Shown: one piece after another, positions 43,582 to 52,009 of the stretch
Numbering within the stretch: the first letter of the stretch is position 1
Layout of the letters: the number at the start of each line of letters is the position of its first letter
Source: Paenibacillus aceti
GTDB lineage: Bacteria > Bacillota > Bacilli > Paenibacillales > Paenibacillaceae
Assembly: GCF_003614185.1 (NCBI RefSeq)
Contig: NZ_KZ987724.1
Coordinates: 5,508,135-5,572,134 of the forward strand
Reading direction: 5' to 3'
Length of the DNA: 64,000 nt
The notes under the pieces: model-generated
What the model saw: only the letters and a program-made list of their open reading frames with translations
Told to the model about the DNA's origin: nothing
The model's database searches: none
Made by a program: the position numbers and the translations under genes

Positions 43582-44451
43582 ATGTTAAAAAAATTAGGAC
43601 TTGTTTTAATGTCTACGGTTATGCTGCTGGGGATGGCATTGGGATCGGCTTCGGCGGCCCGGACAGTTTATGTTCAGGTTGATGGAAAGAACGTGAGCTT
43701 TCCAGATGCGAAGCCTTACGTTGAGAGCAATAGAGTATTGATCCCGGTTCGGTTTGTATCTGAATCGCTGGGGGCGAAAGTGGATTATAAGAAGGAGACT
43801 GTTGGTAAGAGAGTAAGCCGGACGGTGTACGTGACTCTAGGTGATAAGAACATTAGCTTGGAGGTCAACAGTAAAAAGGTACTGGTGGATGGCAGTATCG
43901 TAACCTTGGACGTTCCAGCCCGAGTTAAGCAAGACCGAGTATTTGTACCGCTGCGGTTTGTATCGGAGGCATTGGGTGCTACGGTGGAATGGAAGTCCAG
44001 TCAAAGCCTTGTAAGCATTTCTACTGGTAAAGCTGTAGCTGATCCTGATCCGGTTCCGAGTGATGATAACATGTATAGCACTGAGTTTGAATGGAAGGCG
44101 GGATATACAGATTTGGCAAAGGAACTGTTTGTTGACAATATGAAAGTGTCCAACGGTAAATTGACTTTCACAATGCCACAAGGAGCAACCGGAAATTATG
44201 GAAATACCAAACTAGTTTCCGGAAAGAACTATACTTTCGAGATCGGTAAGGGCAAAGGAGCCATCTCATTTGCGAAGGTGTATCCTGGACGGGACGAACA
44301 AGAAGGGTATTTTATCAACTTGGATAGTAGCTTTAATGAGGATTTAGCTGCTCTTTTCGGAAATGTTAATGAAGCGATCGTAGTAACCTCTGGTGGGTAT
44401 ACTGCGGCACCATTGTCAGAAGTACAAAAATTGGCACAAAATCTTAAATAA
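43582..44451 (+). CDS. Secreted stalk-domain protein (copper amine oxidase N-terminal-like)
   Basis: 289 residues. Signal peptide MLKKLGLVLMSTVMLLGMALGS with cleavage near ASA (25). Two stalk half-repeats follow: VLIPVRFVSESLGAKVDY and VFVPLRFVSEALGATVEW, typical of Paenibacillus extracytoplasmic proteins; the name reflects homology, not oxidase activity. The C-terminal about 110 residues are an unassigned beta-rich domain. GGGAGTG precedes ATG 43582, so the longer frame from 43,477 is rejected. Related to the remnant at 12,840. Confidence 0.85.
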   Translation: MLKKLGLVLMSTVMLLGMALGSASAARTVYVQVDGKNVSFPDAKPYVESNRVLIPVRFVSESLGAKVDYKKETVGKRVSRTVYVTLGDKNISLEVNSKKVLVDGSIVTLDVPARVKQDRVFVPLRFVSEALGATVEWKSSQSLVSISTGKAVADPDPVPSDDNMYSTEFEWKAGYTDLAKELFVDNMKVSNGKLTFTMPQGATGNYGNTKLVSGKNYTFEIGKGKGAISFAKVYPGRDEQEGYFINLDSSFNEDLAALFGNVNEAIVVTSGGYTAAPLSEVQKLAQNLK

Positions 44452-44481
44452 CGAATCTGTGAGTGTCTATATGTAATCTAA

Positions 44482-44511
44482 GGGTCTGCGAAGTGTTCGC
44501 GGGCTCTTTTT
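44482..44511 (+). terminator. Terminator after the stalk-domain gene
   Basis: Imperfect 11-base arms with G-T pairs (44482-44492 with 44496-44506) and five T. Confidence 0.65.
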
Positions 44512-44539
44512 AATATTTATTATTGGTGGTGGAAAAGAA

Positions 44540-46930
44540 ATGAAGAAGATAGGTTCGATATTTTTAATGTTATTCGTGCTACTATCTGCTGTTGCATCTG
44601 CTGCAGGAATGCCAATGTTACAGAGGTATGTGAAGGATGTTGATCCATGGGAATATAGCAAGACAGGTGAGCATTTTATAGGTTATATTCCTGCATTGGG
44701 GTATAAAGTTTCGGACAACAAGTGGAAACTGTATCAATGGCAAGGGGTATTTACCTTTGCTGATGGTCAGAAGCAGATTATAGACAATTACGACGTGTTT
44801 GCTGTGAAGGAAAAACCGGGCGATCCGGTATTTTCGGACAAAAACGGATTTGGACTTACCTATAAGAGCAAGGAAGCTGTAGGGGATCTGTTTGACGCTG
44901 TATGGTCAGGACATATGCAAAATGTCTCTCAGAAGCAAAAACAATATTTCCGGGATACTTTTACTGTTCGTGGGATAGATTATGATTCTGATCATGACTA
45001 TTCATATATTGTAGATCAGTTCAAATTCCTCCGCACTTCCGGCATCGTCAGCCGCATGGGTATTCAATTTGATAGAACACAAAAGATTGACGGTAAAGGC
45101 CATGCCTACTTTAATGTCACTGCTTGGCCTACCCTGAAAGTCACACAGGGCGAGGAACTGACCGTGAGCTTCACAACTGCTGGCGTTGATACTGGTGAAC
45201 GTCAGGTGGATGTCTATGCGCTGCCTAAAGATGCATTTCCTGACATGAGTAAGCGAGTAAAACTAACCTCTATCATTACAACCGATGCTCAGTATAGCAA
45301 TACCGTCAAAATCGCTAGCAAAGAGCTATCGCGTGTTTTAGGCAAAGACGTGGACATTGTTGTAGATGATGGCTACGGACGTACTCAGATCGAGAGTGTG
45401 ACATTGGCGGATGATCTCAACATGGACTACGTTCCAACAAAGCTGACGCTAACTGAAGCTGGCCAGCTTTGGGTGAAATTCCGCTATGATGGCGATGAAG
45501 ATATTATCTCTGGTGACTACGCAAGTGAACGCGGAATGCCAATGACAGCAAAGGTAACGATCGGCGGTGCAGTTCAGGCCGACATTGACCTCTCGTCAAT
45601 GCACAAGGAGCTGCCAGAGCAGTTTACGGTAGGTAAAGAGTACAGTTATATGCTTGGGAAGATTGAGATCAGCGAGGATCCAGGCATCTATTACATTAAG
45701 GCAGATGTCACGATAAACAATCCGAATCATCCAGACCGAGCGCTGGAATCACCGAATGAAGCTTATCATAATAACGAGATAAAAGGCGGCTGGACGATCG
45801 AGCGTAAGGGGGCAGAGAACGACCTGATTGCCCAGTCCATTACGGCCAGCCCATCGGCGCTAACCGTAGGTCAATCGTCTACCGTAACAGCAAAGGTGAA
45901 AAATGTGGGTAGCACGGATATGTCCAACGTACTGATTCGCTTTGTGGAGAATGGTAAGAAGATCATATATGAAACCCGAAAAGACATGCCAGCCAACAAG
46001 CCAATTACTGTAGGAGGCTTCAAATGGACAGGCCCGGTTGGGACTCATAACTTAAGTGTTCATGTAGACCCCGAGAAGGAGAAGCAGGATAAAGATCGTT
46101 CTAACAACGTAGCCTTCACAGGCTGCTCTGTAACTAAGAACAGCGGGGATGCTTATTGTGATACCACCAAGCCAGAAGCAAAGTGGGATGTATCATATCC
46201 ATTGATTACTGGCTATCCAACCAAAACAAGAACAGTAACATGGACGGATAGTGAAGGCAAATCGCATACCTCTACCGAATCGTACACTGACTACAGTGAT
46301 CCGATTTGGGAGAACCGTACAGTAACCTATAATGAAAAGCTGTCGGTTACGGCTGAACTGAATACCAAACAAGGGATTCCTACAGCCCCGCCTTGGAAGC
46401 CGGAAGAAGCGAAGGAATCAGACAGGGAAAGTCGCGGTTCATGGGAGATTATACCTTGGGCTGAGGAGAATGGTTTGAATCCAAATGAAGTTACTCGTGC
46501 CGGTTATGGAGTGGAGATCAAGGTCCAAACCAAGTACACCACAGATTGGGAAACAAAGGTTCCTAAAGGTTTAGAAGGAACGGCCAAACCGATTGGAGGG
46601 GAACTGAAAGGGCCGACTGAGGTAAGAGTATATATTTGGGATACCAACGATGATTACGTGACCAGCATCGGCCTGGTTAAGACAAGTGGGGATGATAAGT
46701 CAGCTACGTGGGAATTGCCGAGGGAGCATTTCAAATCTAAGTTTCTTGATATCTACGAACGAAAATTCTACACGGATGTCAAAGCTCCTGATGGAGAGTA
46801 TACATTTGAGATTGTAGCTATGCATGCAGGGCAGAACGATTTATCATCTTGCCTCGTTAAGAAGATAACCATCTATGGAAGTATGTACGATGATTGGCAA
46901 ACGAAGCGGGATACATCGGAGTGGTATTAA
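44540..46930 (+). CDS. Secreted CARDB-type protein
   Basis: 796 residues. Signal peptide MKKIGSIFLMLFVLLSAVASA. Long beta-rich regions without recognised enzyme motifs; a CARDB-like module at about 430-530 (DLIAQSITASPSALTVGQSS, then VTAKVKNVGSTDMSNVLIRF and RSNNVAF). Two cysteines (CSVTKNSGDAYC) may form a disulfide. No SLH or sortase signal, so it is probably secreted or loosely bound. GGTGGTGGAAAAGAA precedes the ATG. A cell-surface or mating-surface role is a guess from context. Confidence 0.8.
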   Translation: MKKIGSIFLMLFVLLSAVASAAGMPMLQRYVKDVDPWEYSKTGEHFIGYIPALGYKVSDNKWKLYQWQGVFTFADGQKQIIDNYDVFAVKEKPGDPVFSDKNGFGLTYKSKEAVGDLFDAVWSGHMQNVSQKQKQYFRDTFTVRGIDYDSDHDYSYIVDQFKFLRTSGIVSRMGIQFDRTQKIDGKGHAYFNVTAWPTLKVTQGEELTVSFTTAGVDTGERQVDVYALPKDAFPDMSKRVKLTSIITTDAQYSNTVKIASKELSRVLGKDVDIVVDDGYGRTQIESVTLADDLNMDYVPTKLTLTEAGQLWVKFRYDGDEDIISGDYASERGMPMTAKVTIGGAVQADIDLSSMHKELPEQFTVGKEYSYMLGKIEISEDPGIYYIKADVTINNPNHPDRALESPNEAYHNNEIKGGWTIERKGAENDLIAQSITASPSALTVGQSSTVTAKVKNVGSTDMSNVLIRFVENGKKIIYETRKDMPANKPITVGGFKWTGPVGTHNLSVHVDPEKEKQDKDRSNNVAFTGCSVTKNSGDAYCDTTKPEAKWDVSYPLITGYPTKTRTVTWTDSEGKSHTSTESYTDYSDPIWENRTVTYNEKLSVTAELNTKQGIPTAPPWKPEEAKESDRESRGSWEIIPWAEENGLNPNEVTRAGYGVEIKVQTKYTTDWETKVPKGLEGTAKPIGGELKGPTEVRVYIWDTNDDYVTSIGLVKTSGDDKSATWELPREHFKSKFLDIYERKFYTDVKAPDGEYTFEIVAMHAGQNDLSSCLVKKITIYGSMYDDWQTKRDTSEWY

Positions 46931-47062
46931 TAATGATCGTTGCATGTATGTGATTTGAGACTTATAATTTAGATATAAGATAAATATATTAATAATGGGA
47001 CGGCGGTCACCGTCCCATGCAACAGCCGCTTTTAAGGGCGGTTCGGCTTTAAGAGTGAATGA

Positions 47063-47107
47063 CAAAAAGTAGACCAATCACCTTTGCTGGGGGCGGTCTA
47101 CTTTTTG
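47063..47107. terminator. Bidirectional terminator
   Basis: Perfect 13-base inverted repeat (47063-47075 with 47095-47107) with A-rich and T-rich outer arms, so it can work on both strands. On the minus strand it covers the end of the holin-like toxin gene. Confidence 0.8.
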
Positions 47108-47187
47108 TTGTGGAAAGAAAGTATAAGTACAACGAGAGTCGCAAATGAAATCATTAGCGTCAACGATTGATATACTTCCACAGGCAT
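47098..47187 (-). CDS. Type I holin-like toxin (29 residues)
   Basis: Minus-strand frame MPVEVYQSLTLMISFATLVV and on to SFHNKK: short acidic start, one membrane segment, short basic tail, the pattern of the putative holin-like toxins of Bacillales type I toxin-antitoxin loci (TxpA/BsrG-like). GGAAGGGAGGTG lies 1-10 bases before the ATG. An extended -10 (TGCTATAAT, near 47,245-47,253) lies upstream. Too short for standard gene callers. Confidence 0.78.
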   Translation of the reverse strand: MPVEVYQSLTLMISFATLVVLILSFHNKK

Positions 47188-47265
47188 CACCTCCCTTCCG
47201 AGAGGTTAGCCGACCGCCCATATAGCCTTTCTGTTGCATCTTCAATTATAGCATGAACAAACATC

Positions 47266-47290
47266 AGCAGTCTCTTCGGAGGCTGCTTTT
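47266..47290 (+). terminator. Plus-strand hairpin ahead of the prepilin peptidase
   Basis: Nine-base arms (47266-47274 with 47279-47287, one mismatch) around a TTCG loop, then T. It could end an antisense antitoxin RNA for the toxin on the other strand. Confidence 0.65.
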
Positions 47291-47326
47291 CTGCATTTAG
47301 TAAGAGTAATTTTGAAAGGAGAGAAT

Positions 47327-47761
47327 ATGAGCTATATTTACGTGCATGTTACTCTTTTCCTTGTTATAGGAGTAGCAACATATACTGATCTTAGATGGAG
47401 AACTATTCCGGATTGGCTTATTATGAAAGGATTAGGGCTTATATTACTGATAAGGATTTTTAATTCAGATCAGAATCAATGGCGTTATTTTCTTGGACTG
47501 TTTGTAGCATCAGGTGTGTTGTATCTTGCCGCTTTACTGATTCCAGGTTCAGTCGGCGGTGGAGATATAAAGTTGATGGCTCTAGTCGGGCTGGCTATTG
47601 GCTGGCAGGAGTCATTATTGTTTCTTTGTTTAATACTGATCTTGGCTGGGGTATGTGGAGTCATTGGGATCATGGTTACGAAAAATCGAAAAATGAAAAT
47701 ACCACTGGCGCCATTCTTTTTAATAGCGCAGACATCAATGCTTGCAATAGGATTAAGTTAA
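47327..47761 (+). CDS. A24-type prepilin peptidase (TadV/CpaA-like)
   Basis: 144 residues, about five membrane segments. The two catalytic aspartates are in YTDLRWRTIPDW and GGGDIKLMALVG. It lacks the N-methylation domain, as TadV proteins do. By function it cleaves the Flp prepilin and TadE-like proteins at 5,381-6,542, although it lies 41 kb away with the pteridine island in between. ATG 47327 follows GAAAGGAGAG. Confidence 0.88.
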   Translation: MSYIYVHVTLFLVIGVATYTDLRWRTIPDWLIMKGLGLILLIRIFNSDQNQWRYFLGLFVASGVLYLAALLIPGSVGGGDIKLMALVGLAIGWQESLLFLCLILILAGVCGVIGIMVTKNRKMKIPLAPFFLIAQTSMLAIGLS

Positions 47762-47801
47762 CTTGAACTTGGAAAAATGGTTAGAACGAATATATCAATA
47801 T

Positions 47802-47840
47802 AGAATGTATGTTTCCATTTTGAGATGAGGATGGTATAAT
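47802..47840 (+). promoter_or_regulatory. Promoter of RNA copy 1 with SOS-like box
   Basis: Extended -10 TGGTATAAT (TATAAT at 47835-47840) without a good -35. AGAATGTATGTTTC (47802-47815) matches 11 of 14 positions of the Bacillus LexA consensus CGAACRNRYGTTYG. Confidence 0.4.
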
Positions 47841-47847
47841 TATCTTA

Positions 47848-48125
47848 TATATTTATTCTCTCTATACTCCCTAATGCAGGAGACAAGAGTCACCTAAATT
47901 GGTGAAGGTTTGCAATCCCTCCCCTACAGGCTATAGGCTGAGGAAAAAGTAGGACAAAGAGGTTTCCCCAAATCTCCATCGCTGAGAACAAGGGAAGAAG
48001 AGTACCGAAAGGCTCTGATAAAAGTATTGCTTTCACGCATTTGCTTGTATCTGTTGAAATTATGACATTGTTTTAAAAGCCGATTTTTGCATGGATTTTT
48101 CATGTGGGGATCGGCTTTTTTATAT
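47848..48125 (+). ncRNA. Structured RNA, copy 1
   Basis: About 275-base non-coding unit, paralogous to 58,109-58,386. Shared blocks: GGAGACAAGAGT, CCTCCCCTACA, GCTGAGGA with AAAGTAGGA, GCTGAGAACAAGGGAAGAAG and AGTACCGAAAGGCTCTGATAAA (a GAAA-capped hairpin). CACC/GGTG (near 47,891-47,904) is a stem that changes in compensating fashion in copy 2. It ends in a long terminator stem (48,076-48,120). No frame is conserved between the copies. I do not recognise the RNA family with certainty. Confidence 0.75.
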
Positions 48126-48186
48126 TTAATGAAAGGAGCGTGCGCCATTCTTATTTGTTTGATAAGTTAAATGAGGAGGTATTAAT

Positions 48187-48651
48187 TTGCTGTTGCACGT
48201 CAAAAGTGGAGAGTTGTATCCGGTCGAGTTTCTCCCCCTGCAACCTGTAGATATAAAGCGGGGTATGAGAGGCTGGGAGAAAGCATTTAATTGGGACATC
48301 TACTTTGGATACCGAAATGCTGAATTATATAAATTGGTGATCCGTGGGAATGATTACATACAAGGGGTTATTGCCTTGGAACGAAAAGCAGATCATGTGT
48401 ACATACACTTGATCGAAAGCGCACCTCATAATCGCTTTGATACGGTGTTTGATTTTGTGGGGGAGACTTTAGTTTCCTTTGCTTGTCAACGTAGCCTTGA
48501 TCTTGGCTATGAAGGATTTGTAGCTCTTGATGCAAAAACACATCTAATTGCCTATTATGCACGGAATATGCTTGCTACGCATATAGGCGGTGGTCGTATG
48601 ATCATTAACGAGGCTAACGCCAGAAAGCTAATTATGCTATACTTAAAATAA
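48187..48651 (+). CDS. GNAT-like acetyltransferase candidate
   Basis: 154 residues with an alpha/beta pattern compatible with a GNAT fold: KLVIRGNDYIQGVIALER, then VYIHLIESAPHNRFD and LGYEGFVALDAKTHLIAYYARNMLA. The acetyl-CoA loop (Q/RxxGxG/A) is not clear, so activity is uncertain. TTG start preceded by GAGGAGGTATTAA. A small soluble protein gene follows 12 bases later, probably co-transcribed. Confidence 0.55.
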   Translation: MLLHVKSGELYPVEFLPLQPVDIKRGMRGWEKAFNWDIYFGYRNAELYKLVIRGNDYIQGVIALERKADHVYIHLIESAPHNRFDTVFDFVGETLVSFACQRSLDLGYEGFVALDAKTHLIAYYARNMLATHIGGGRMIINEANARKLIMLYLK

Positions 48652-48663
48652 GAGGTGATGACC

Positions 48664-48834
48664 ATGGAAAGAATGAAGTATCCAGAGGAGAGCATTGATG
48701 AAGCAGCTCGCCGTTTAACCGATGGACATTATGTTGTTCCATCTGTTCCAGGGGACAATCCTGATCGTGACAGAACCATCAGTGAGGCCATCGCTAAAAT
48801 GAAAGCTGAACGTGCAGAAAATGCTCGTTCCTGA
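48664..48834 (+). CDS. Small hypothetical protein (56 residues)
   Basis: MERMKYPEESIDEAARRLTD at the start, a central proline-containing HYVVPSVPGDNPDRDR and a charged helical C terminus. ATG follows AAGAGGTGATGACC. It lies 12 bases after the GNAT-like gene and before a strong terminator, suggesting a two-gene operon. Below the usual 60-codon cut-off. Function unknown. Confidence 0.65.
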   Translation: MERMKYPEESIDEAARRLTDGHYVVPSVPGDNPDRDRTISEAIAKMKAERAENARS

Positions 48835-48871
48835 ATAACAGCTTATAGATATTTGATATTGTTTATTTAAA

Positions 48872-48914
48872 AGTCGATGAACAGGGAAACGCCTGTAGAC
48901 ATTGGCTTTTTTTT
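48872..48914 (+). terminator. Terminator after the GNAT-like operon
   Basis: Imperfect stem (ACAGG/CCTGT core plus GATG/CAT and AGTC/GGCT pairs) followed by eight T. Confidence 0.75.
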
Positions 48915-48930
48915 GCTATTCATAAAAATC

Positions 48931-49012
48931 TCGCCTCTCGCCCGGCGTTAAACGGCGGTGTTTATTTCCGACACCGCCGTAAGGCGGCTTGGGATAAACG
49001 GGAAGGAGTAAA
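48931..49012 (+). promoter_or_regulatory. Conserved leader element, copy 1
   Basis: 82 bases nearly identical to 63,753-63,834 (two substitutions, one extra A in copy 2 next to the start). ACGGCGGTGT pairs perfectly with ACACCGCCGT (10 bases), while the same CCGCC can instead pair with the following GGCGG (CCGCCGTAAGGCGG). The element ends in GGGAAGGAG, the ribosome site. It looks like a cis-acting RNA switch or protein-binding leader. Confidence 0.7.
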
Positions 49013-49579
49013 ATGAGTTTAGAATTGAAAGGGCACAGTGCCAATGAGATTATTCAGGAAGAGATGGAAATTCGTCGTATGAATGCGGAAGCTCGGTTGA
49101 TCAACGCTCGGATTCGGGCTGAATTGTTCAAAGGTAAAAAGCAAATGGACTCAGGGAAATCCGCTTCTCCTTCTTGCGGGAACGACTATATTCTTCAGAA
49201 ATATCGTAAAATTAAGCAGTTGGAGAGCTACGTTAAAGAGGAAAAACACCGCTTGTTAGAATTGATGGAGAACCCGGAAGGTGTATTTAATGTACACCTT
49301 AAAGATGAGCAAGCTCTCGATATTGGAGAAAAATATTTGAAGAAGTATTATTTCAGTTTGTTTCGAGAAAATGTATTGAAGATGGGATTGCTTCCTGAAC
49401 CAAAGTGGTCAGATGAATTTAATGTCCTGCTTTGGTGGAACAAGTTATTGCCCATGCTCGATAAGGAAACAGTAAATGAACTGTACATGTTTTTCCAAGT
49501 GGATGAGAATGATCGTGAAGTTGAACAAGTCATGCGAAAAATGGTTGTAGAACAATATCGACGTTTAGGTTTGAAATGA
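49013..49579 (+). CDS. Hypothetical plasmid protein with coiled-coil N terminus
   Basis: 188 residues, soluble, strongly helical. The N-terminal EIIQEEMEIRRMNAEARLINARIRAEL is probably a coiled coil; a second helical region runs over LQKYRKIKQLESYVKEEKHRLLELM. The C-terminal half is mixed. GGGAAGGAG ribosome site within the conserved leader; strong terminator after the stop. Lies just before the partition genes. Family not recognised. Confidence 0.7.
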   Translation: MSLELKGHSANEIIQEEMEIRRMNAEARLINARIRAELFKGKKQMDSGKSASPSCGNDYILQKYRKIKQLESYVKEEKHRLLELMENPEGVFNVHLKDEQALDIGEKYLKKYYFSLFRENVLKMGLLPEPKWSDEFNVLLWWNKLLPMLDKETVNELYMFFQVDENDREVEQVMRKMVVEQYRRLGLK

Positions 49580-49587
49580 TTAGACTT

Positions 49588-49618
49588 AGCCTCTGCCTTC
49601 GGGTAGGGGCTTTTTTTG
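49588..49618 (+). terminator. Rho-independent terminator
   Basis: AGCCTCTGCC and GGTAGGGGCT arms around TTCG, then seven T. Confidence 0.9.
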
Positions 49619-49651
49619 TTTTTACTGAAGGTTGAAGGGAGGTAGACGATC

Positions 49652-50017
49652 TTGATGAGCAGAGAAGCCATTTTGGATGCCCTATTATCGGCTACGGCTG
49701 AGAACGAAAACATGATGTGGATGTTGGCAGCTCTCAGGATGGCAGAACGGCCTGTGCAGAAGGAGCAGTTAAGAGAGGTAACTAATGCTTTATATCAGCA
49801 GATTCACCCTAATGTGGAGCAAGAGCAGTTACCGATTAGATCAAGGCACTTGCTGGACGAAGCAGCGGCAATGTTGGAAGGCGCATCGCTGGTAAAAGTA
49901 GCAGAAGTGGCAAAATCCAAGCGATACACATTATCTCCGTTAGGGGAAGAACTACTCAACTATAGGCAATATAAGCTGATGCAAGAACGAGTCAAACGAA
50001 AGGAAGTGGGGCAATGA
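49652..50017 (+). CDS. TubR-like winged-helix partition adaptor candidate
   Basis: 121 residues. The helical pattern (LRMAERPVQKEQLREVTNALYQQI, SRHLLDEAAAMLEGASLVKVAEV, KRYTLSPLGEELLNYRQ) reads as a winged helix ending with an LSPLG turn. It overlaps the tubulin-like gene by 4 bases (ATGA), the TubR-TubZ order of type III partition systems. I saw no iterated centromere repeats upstream. TTG 49652 or ATG 49655 fit the GGGAGG site about equally. Confidence 0.55.
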   Translation: MMSREAILDALLSATAENENMMWMLAALRMAERPVQKEQLREVTNALYQQIHPNVEQEQLPIRSRHLLDEAAAMLEGASLVKVAEVAKSKRYTLSPLGEELLNYRQYKLMQERVKRKEVGQ

Positions 50018-51273
50018 ATATCAGCTTGAAGTATGGTTTTTTCGGCTTGGGTATGGGAGGGACATCTATTGCTCATGCGTGTGCTGGAATACGGTTGACT
50101 GCAAAGAGTGAACAGCGCCCTTATACGGCCATGCTCGTTAACAGTAACCAAATGGATCTTCTTAAATTGCCGGATTACCCAAATATTAAGAAGATTACGC
50201 TCACGGGGTACGAACGAGGTGTAGGTCGAGATATTCAGCTTGGACAGGAGGCATTCAATGTCCATAAGGCTGATATTGCGGAGACTGTGCAAAGCTATTT
50301 TAGTGACCGAGATTACATTTTTGTCTGCTGTGGTTTAGGTGGCGGTACAGGTACTGGAGCGATTATTGAGGCTATTCGTCTATTGCACGGAAAAGGCTTT
50401 GTTGGGCGCTTCGGTCTGCTGCTTACGTTGCCACGGCGTAATGAAGGCAGGAAGGTACTGGATAATGCCTTGCAGCGTCTTCAGGTGATAAAGAGAGCTA
50501 TGCAAGGATTAGGGGCTATCGTTGTAGTGGACAATGAAAAGCTGTTTCAAACTGGCCTGAGTCAAAGTCAGAGTGTAGAGGACTTCATGAAATCAAGTAA
50601 TCGGCATGTAGCACGTCTGCTTCATGATCTTAACACTGTCACTTCCTGCTATAAGCCCTATGGTAGCTATCATTTTGATGCTTCGGAGTGGCTGAACATG
50701 TTAAAGACGGGAGGATGCCTGCATATTGGTAAGTGCGTACTACCTGCTCAGTCAGTTGATCTAGCTTCTCCAGTAACATACATGGAAGCAATCAAGCAAA
50801 GCGTGCTGAACGGAGAGCTGTCGGCTGGGTATGATCTTCAAGGCGCAACCAGTAGCGCAGTCAGCATTGTGGCTGACAATGTAGCGGCAAGACGTCTTTT
50901 CACTCATGCGTTTGTGGAGCAGATTCAGTCGTTCCTGCATGAGAGTACACCGATATTGGATGAAAATCCGGTGGCGACTTATGTCGGAGATCAGCCGGGG
51001 AAAATTACGATCTATACCGTATTTGCAGGACTCAATTTCCCGGATAGTGTGATGAAACTGACAGAGGAATTGGCAGAGCTAGAGCGCAAAGCGGAAGAAC
51101 GCAGCCAGAAAACGGATACCATTGCAGAAGCGCTGGCAGGGGTCAAGTCCAAGGAAAAGAAGGCGGCGGTTGACTTGGAGTCGTTACTTTCAGAGTCTGA
51201 ACCAGCTTCAGCCCCAGCCCAAGGGCAGTCGATTGACAAAGACCCGTTTGATTTTTTAAACCACTTGAAGTGA
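50014..51273 (+). CDS. TubZ/FtsZ-like partition GTPase
   Basis: 419 residues. Tubulin signature CCGLGGGTGTGAI at 105-117, an N-terminal FFGLGMGGTSIAHA nucleotide loop, and a T7-like region KSSNRHVARLL. The C-terminal about 70 residues are a charged coiled segment and flexible tail ending DPFDFLNHLK, similar to tails that bind partner proteins. It should form dynamic filaments that move plasmid DNA through the adaptor encoded upstream. Not chromosomal FtsZ: the sequence diverges strongly outside the GTPase motif. Confidence 0.85.
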   Translation: MNISLKYGFFGLGMGGTSIAHACAGIRLTAKSEQRPYTAMLVNSNQMDLLKLPDYPNIKKITLTGYERGVGRDIQLGQEAFNVHKADIAETVQSYFSDRDYIFVCCGLGGGTGTGAIIEAIRLLHGKGFVGRFGLLLTLPRRNEGRKVLDNALQRLQVIKRAMQGLGAIVVVDNEKLFQTGLSQSQSVEDFMKSSNRHVARLLHDLNTVTSCYKPYGSYHFDASEWLNMLKTGGCLHIGKCVLPAQSVDLASPVTYMEAIKQSVLNGELSAGYDLQGATSSAVSIVADNVAARRLFTHAFVEQIQSFLHESTPILDENPVATYVGDQPGKITIYTVFAGLNFPDSVMKLTEELAELERKAEERSQKTDTIAEALAGVKSKEKKAAVDLESLLSESEPASAPAQGQSIDKDPFDFLNHLK

Positions 51274-51368
51274 TACGCTTCAATTAAAACGATCTGCGGC
51301 AGAAGAAACGAGAATTTTCTAAATTTTTACTGTTAAGTGATGCACATAAGAAAAGGAGAGTGAAGCAG

Positions 51369-51998
51369 ATGTCATTTTGGGAAGATCAGGCCCGGAATAA
51401 AGTTGAAGAGGTTGAGGGGATGTATCGTCAAGCAGTGGAGCTTTCTTTTAAATTAGGAAAGTCTTTGTCGGAATGGCGAACGATGCTACCTGAAAGTACA
51501 TCTCCTGATCCCAAGGTTTATCCACCGTGTATCTATAGCACATTCATGTTAGGAGATTATCCAGTGTATCAATTCTCTTATCAAGGAATGCTTCCGCTTT
51601 ACCTGAAAGACAAGCAATACAAAAATCAGATTAAGGACTACTACACTCAGGCCACTATGGAAGCAACCGCAGCTTCTCAAAAAGAAGCCCCAATATTGAA
51701 GTCGGCCTTTATTTACATCTGTCATTTCTTTGAGGATTTAATGATTCGTGATCTGGACAATCGTAACCGTAGTGCAATAATCAACGCTATTCGATATGCC
51801 GGATTTGTTAAAGATGATTCATGGAAGGAAATTGAAACAATGGAATCAGGATTCTTGGATGTGAAGCGTAGAAACCACGTTCAAGTCTTTGTTACACCTT
51901 CCCGAAATGCTTTGAAAATGATCGAAAATGTCCGTGAAAAATATAAATCAGGGTACGATTTTTCGGGTATGTTTGAACCCGATAAACGCCCCGTATGA
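51369..51998 (+). CDS. RusA-like Holliday junction resolvase candidate
   Basis: 209 residues. The C-terminal half contains IRDLDNRNRSAIINAIRYAGFVKDDSW, matching the RusA pattern DLDN...DAL...G...DD that carries its metal-binding aspartates; the N-terminal half is a less clear extension. ATG 51369 lies 8 bases after GGAGAG; GTG at 51360 would overlap it. It fits with the recombination genes downstream. Divergent, so activity is tentative. Confidence 0.5.
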   Translation: MSFWEDQARNKVEEVEGMYRQAVELSFKLGKSLSEWRTMLPESTSPDPKVYPPCIYSTFMLGDYPVYQFSYQGMLPLYLKDKQYKNQIKDYYTQATMEATAASQKEAPILKSAFIYICHFFEDLMIRDLDNRNRSAIINAIRYAGFVKDDSWKEIETMESGFLDVKRRNHVQVFVTPSRNALKMIENVREKYKSGYDFSGMFEPDKRPV

Positions 51999-52009
51999 GT
52001 TGAACCCGT

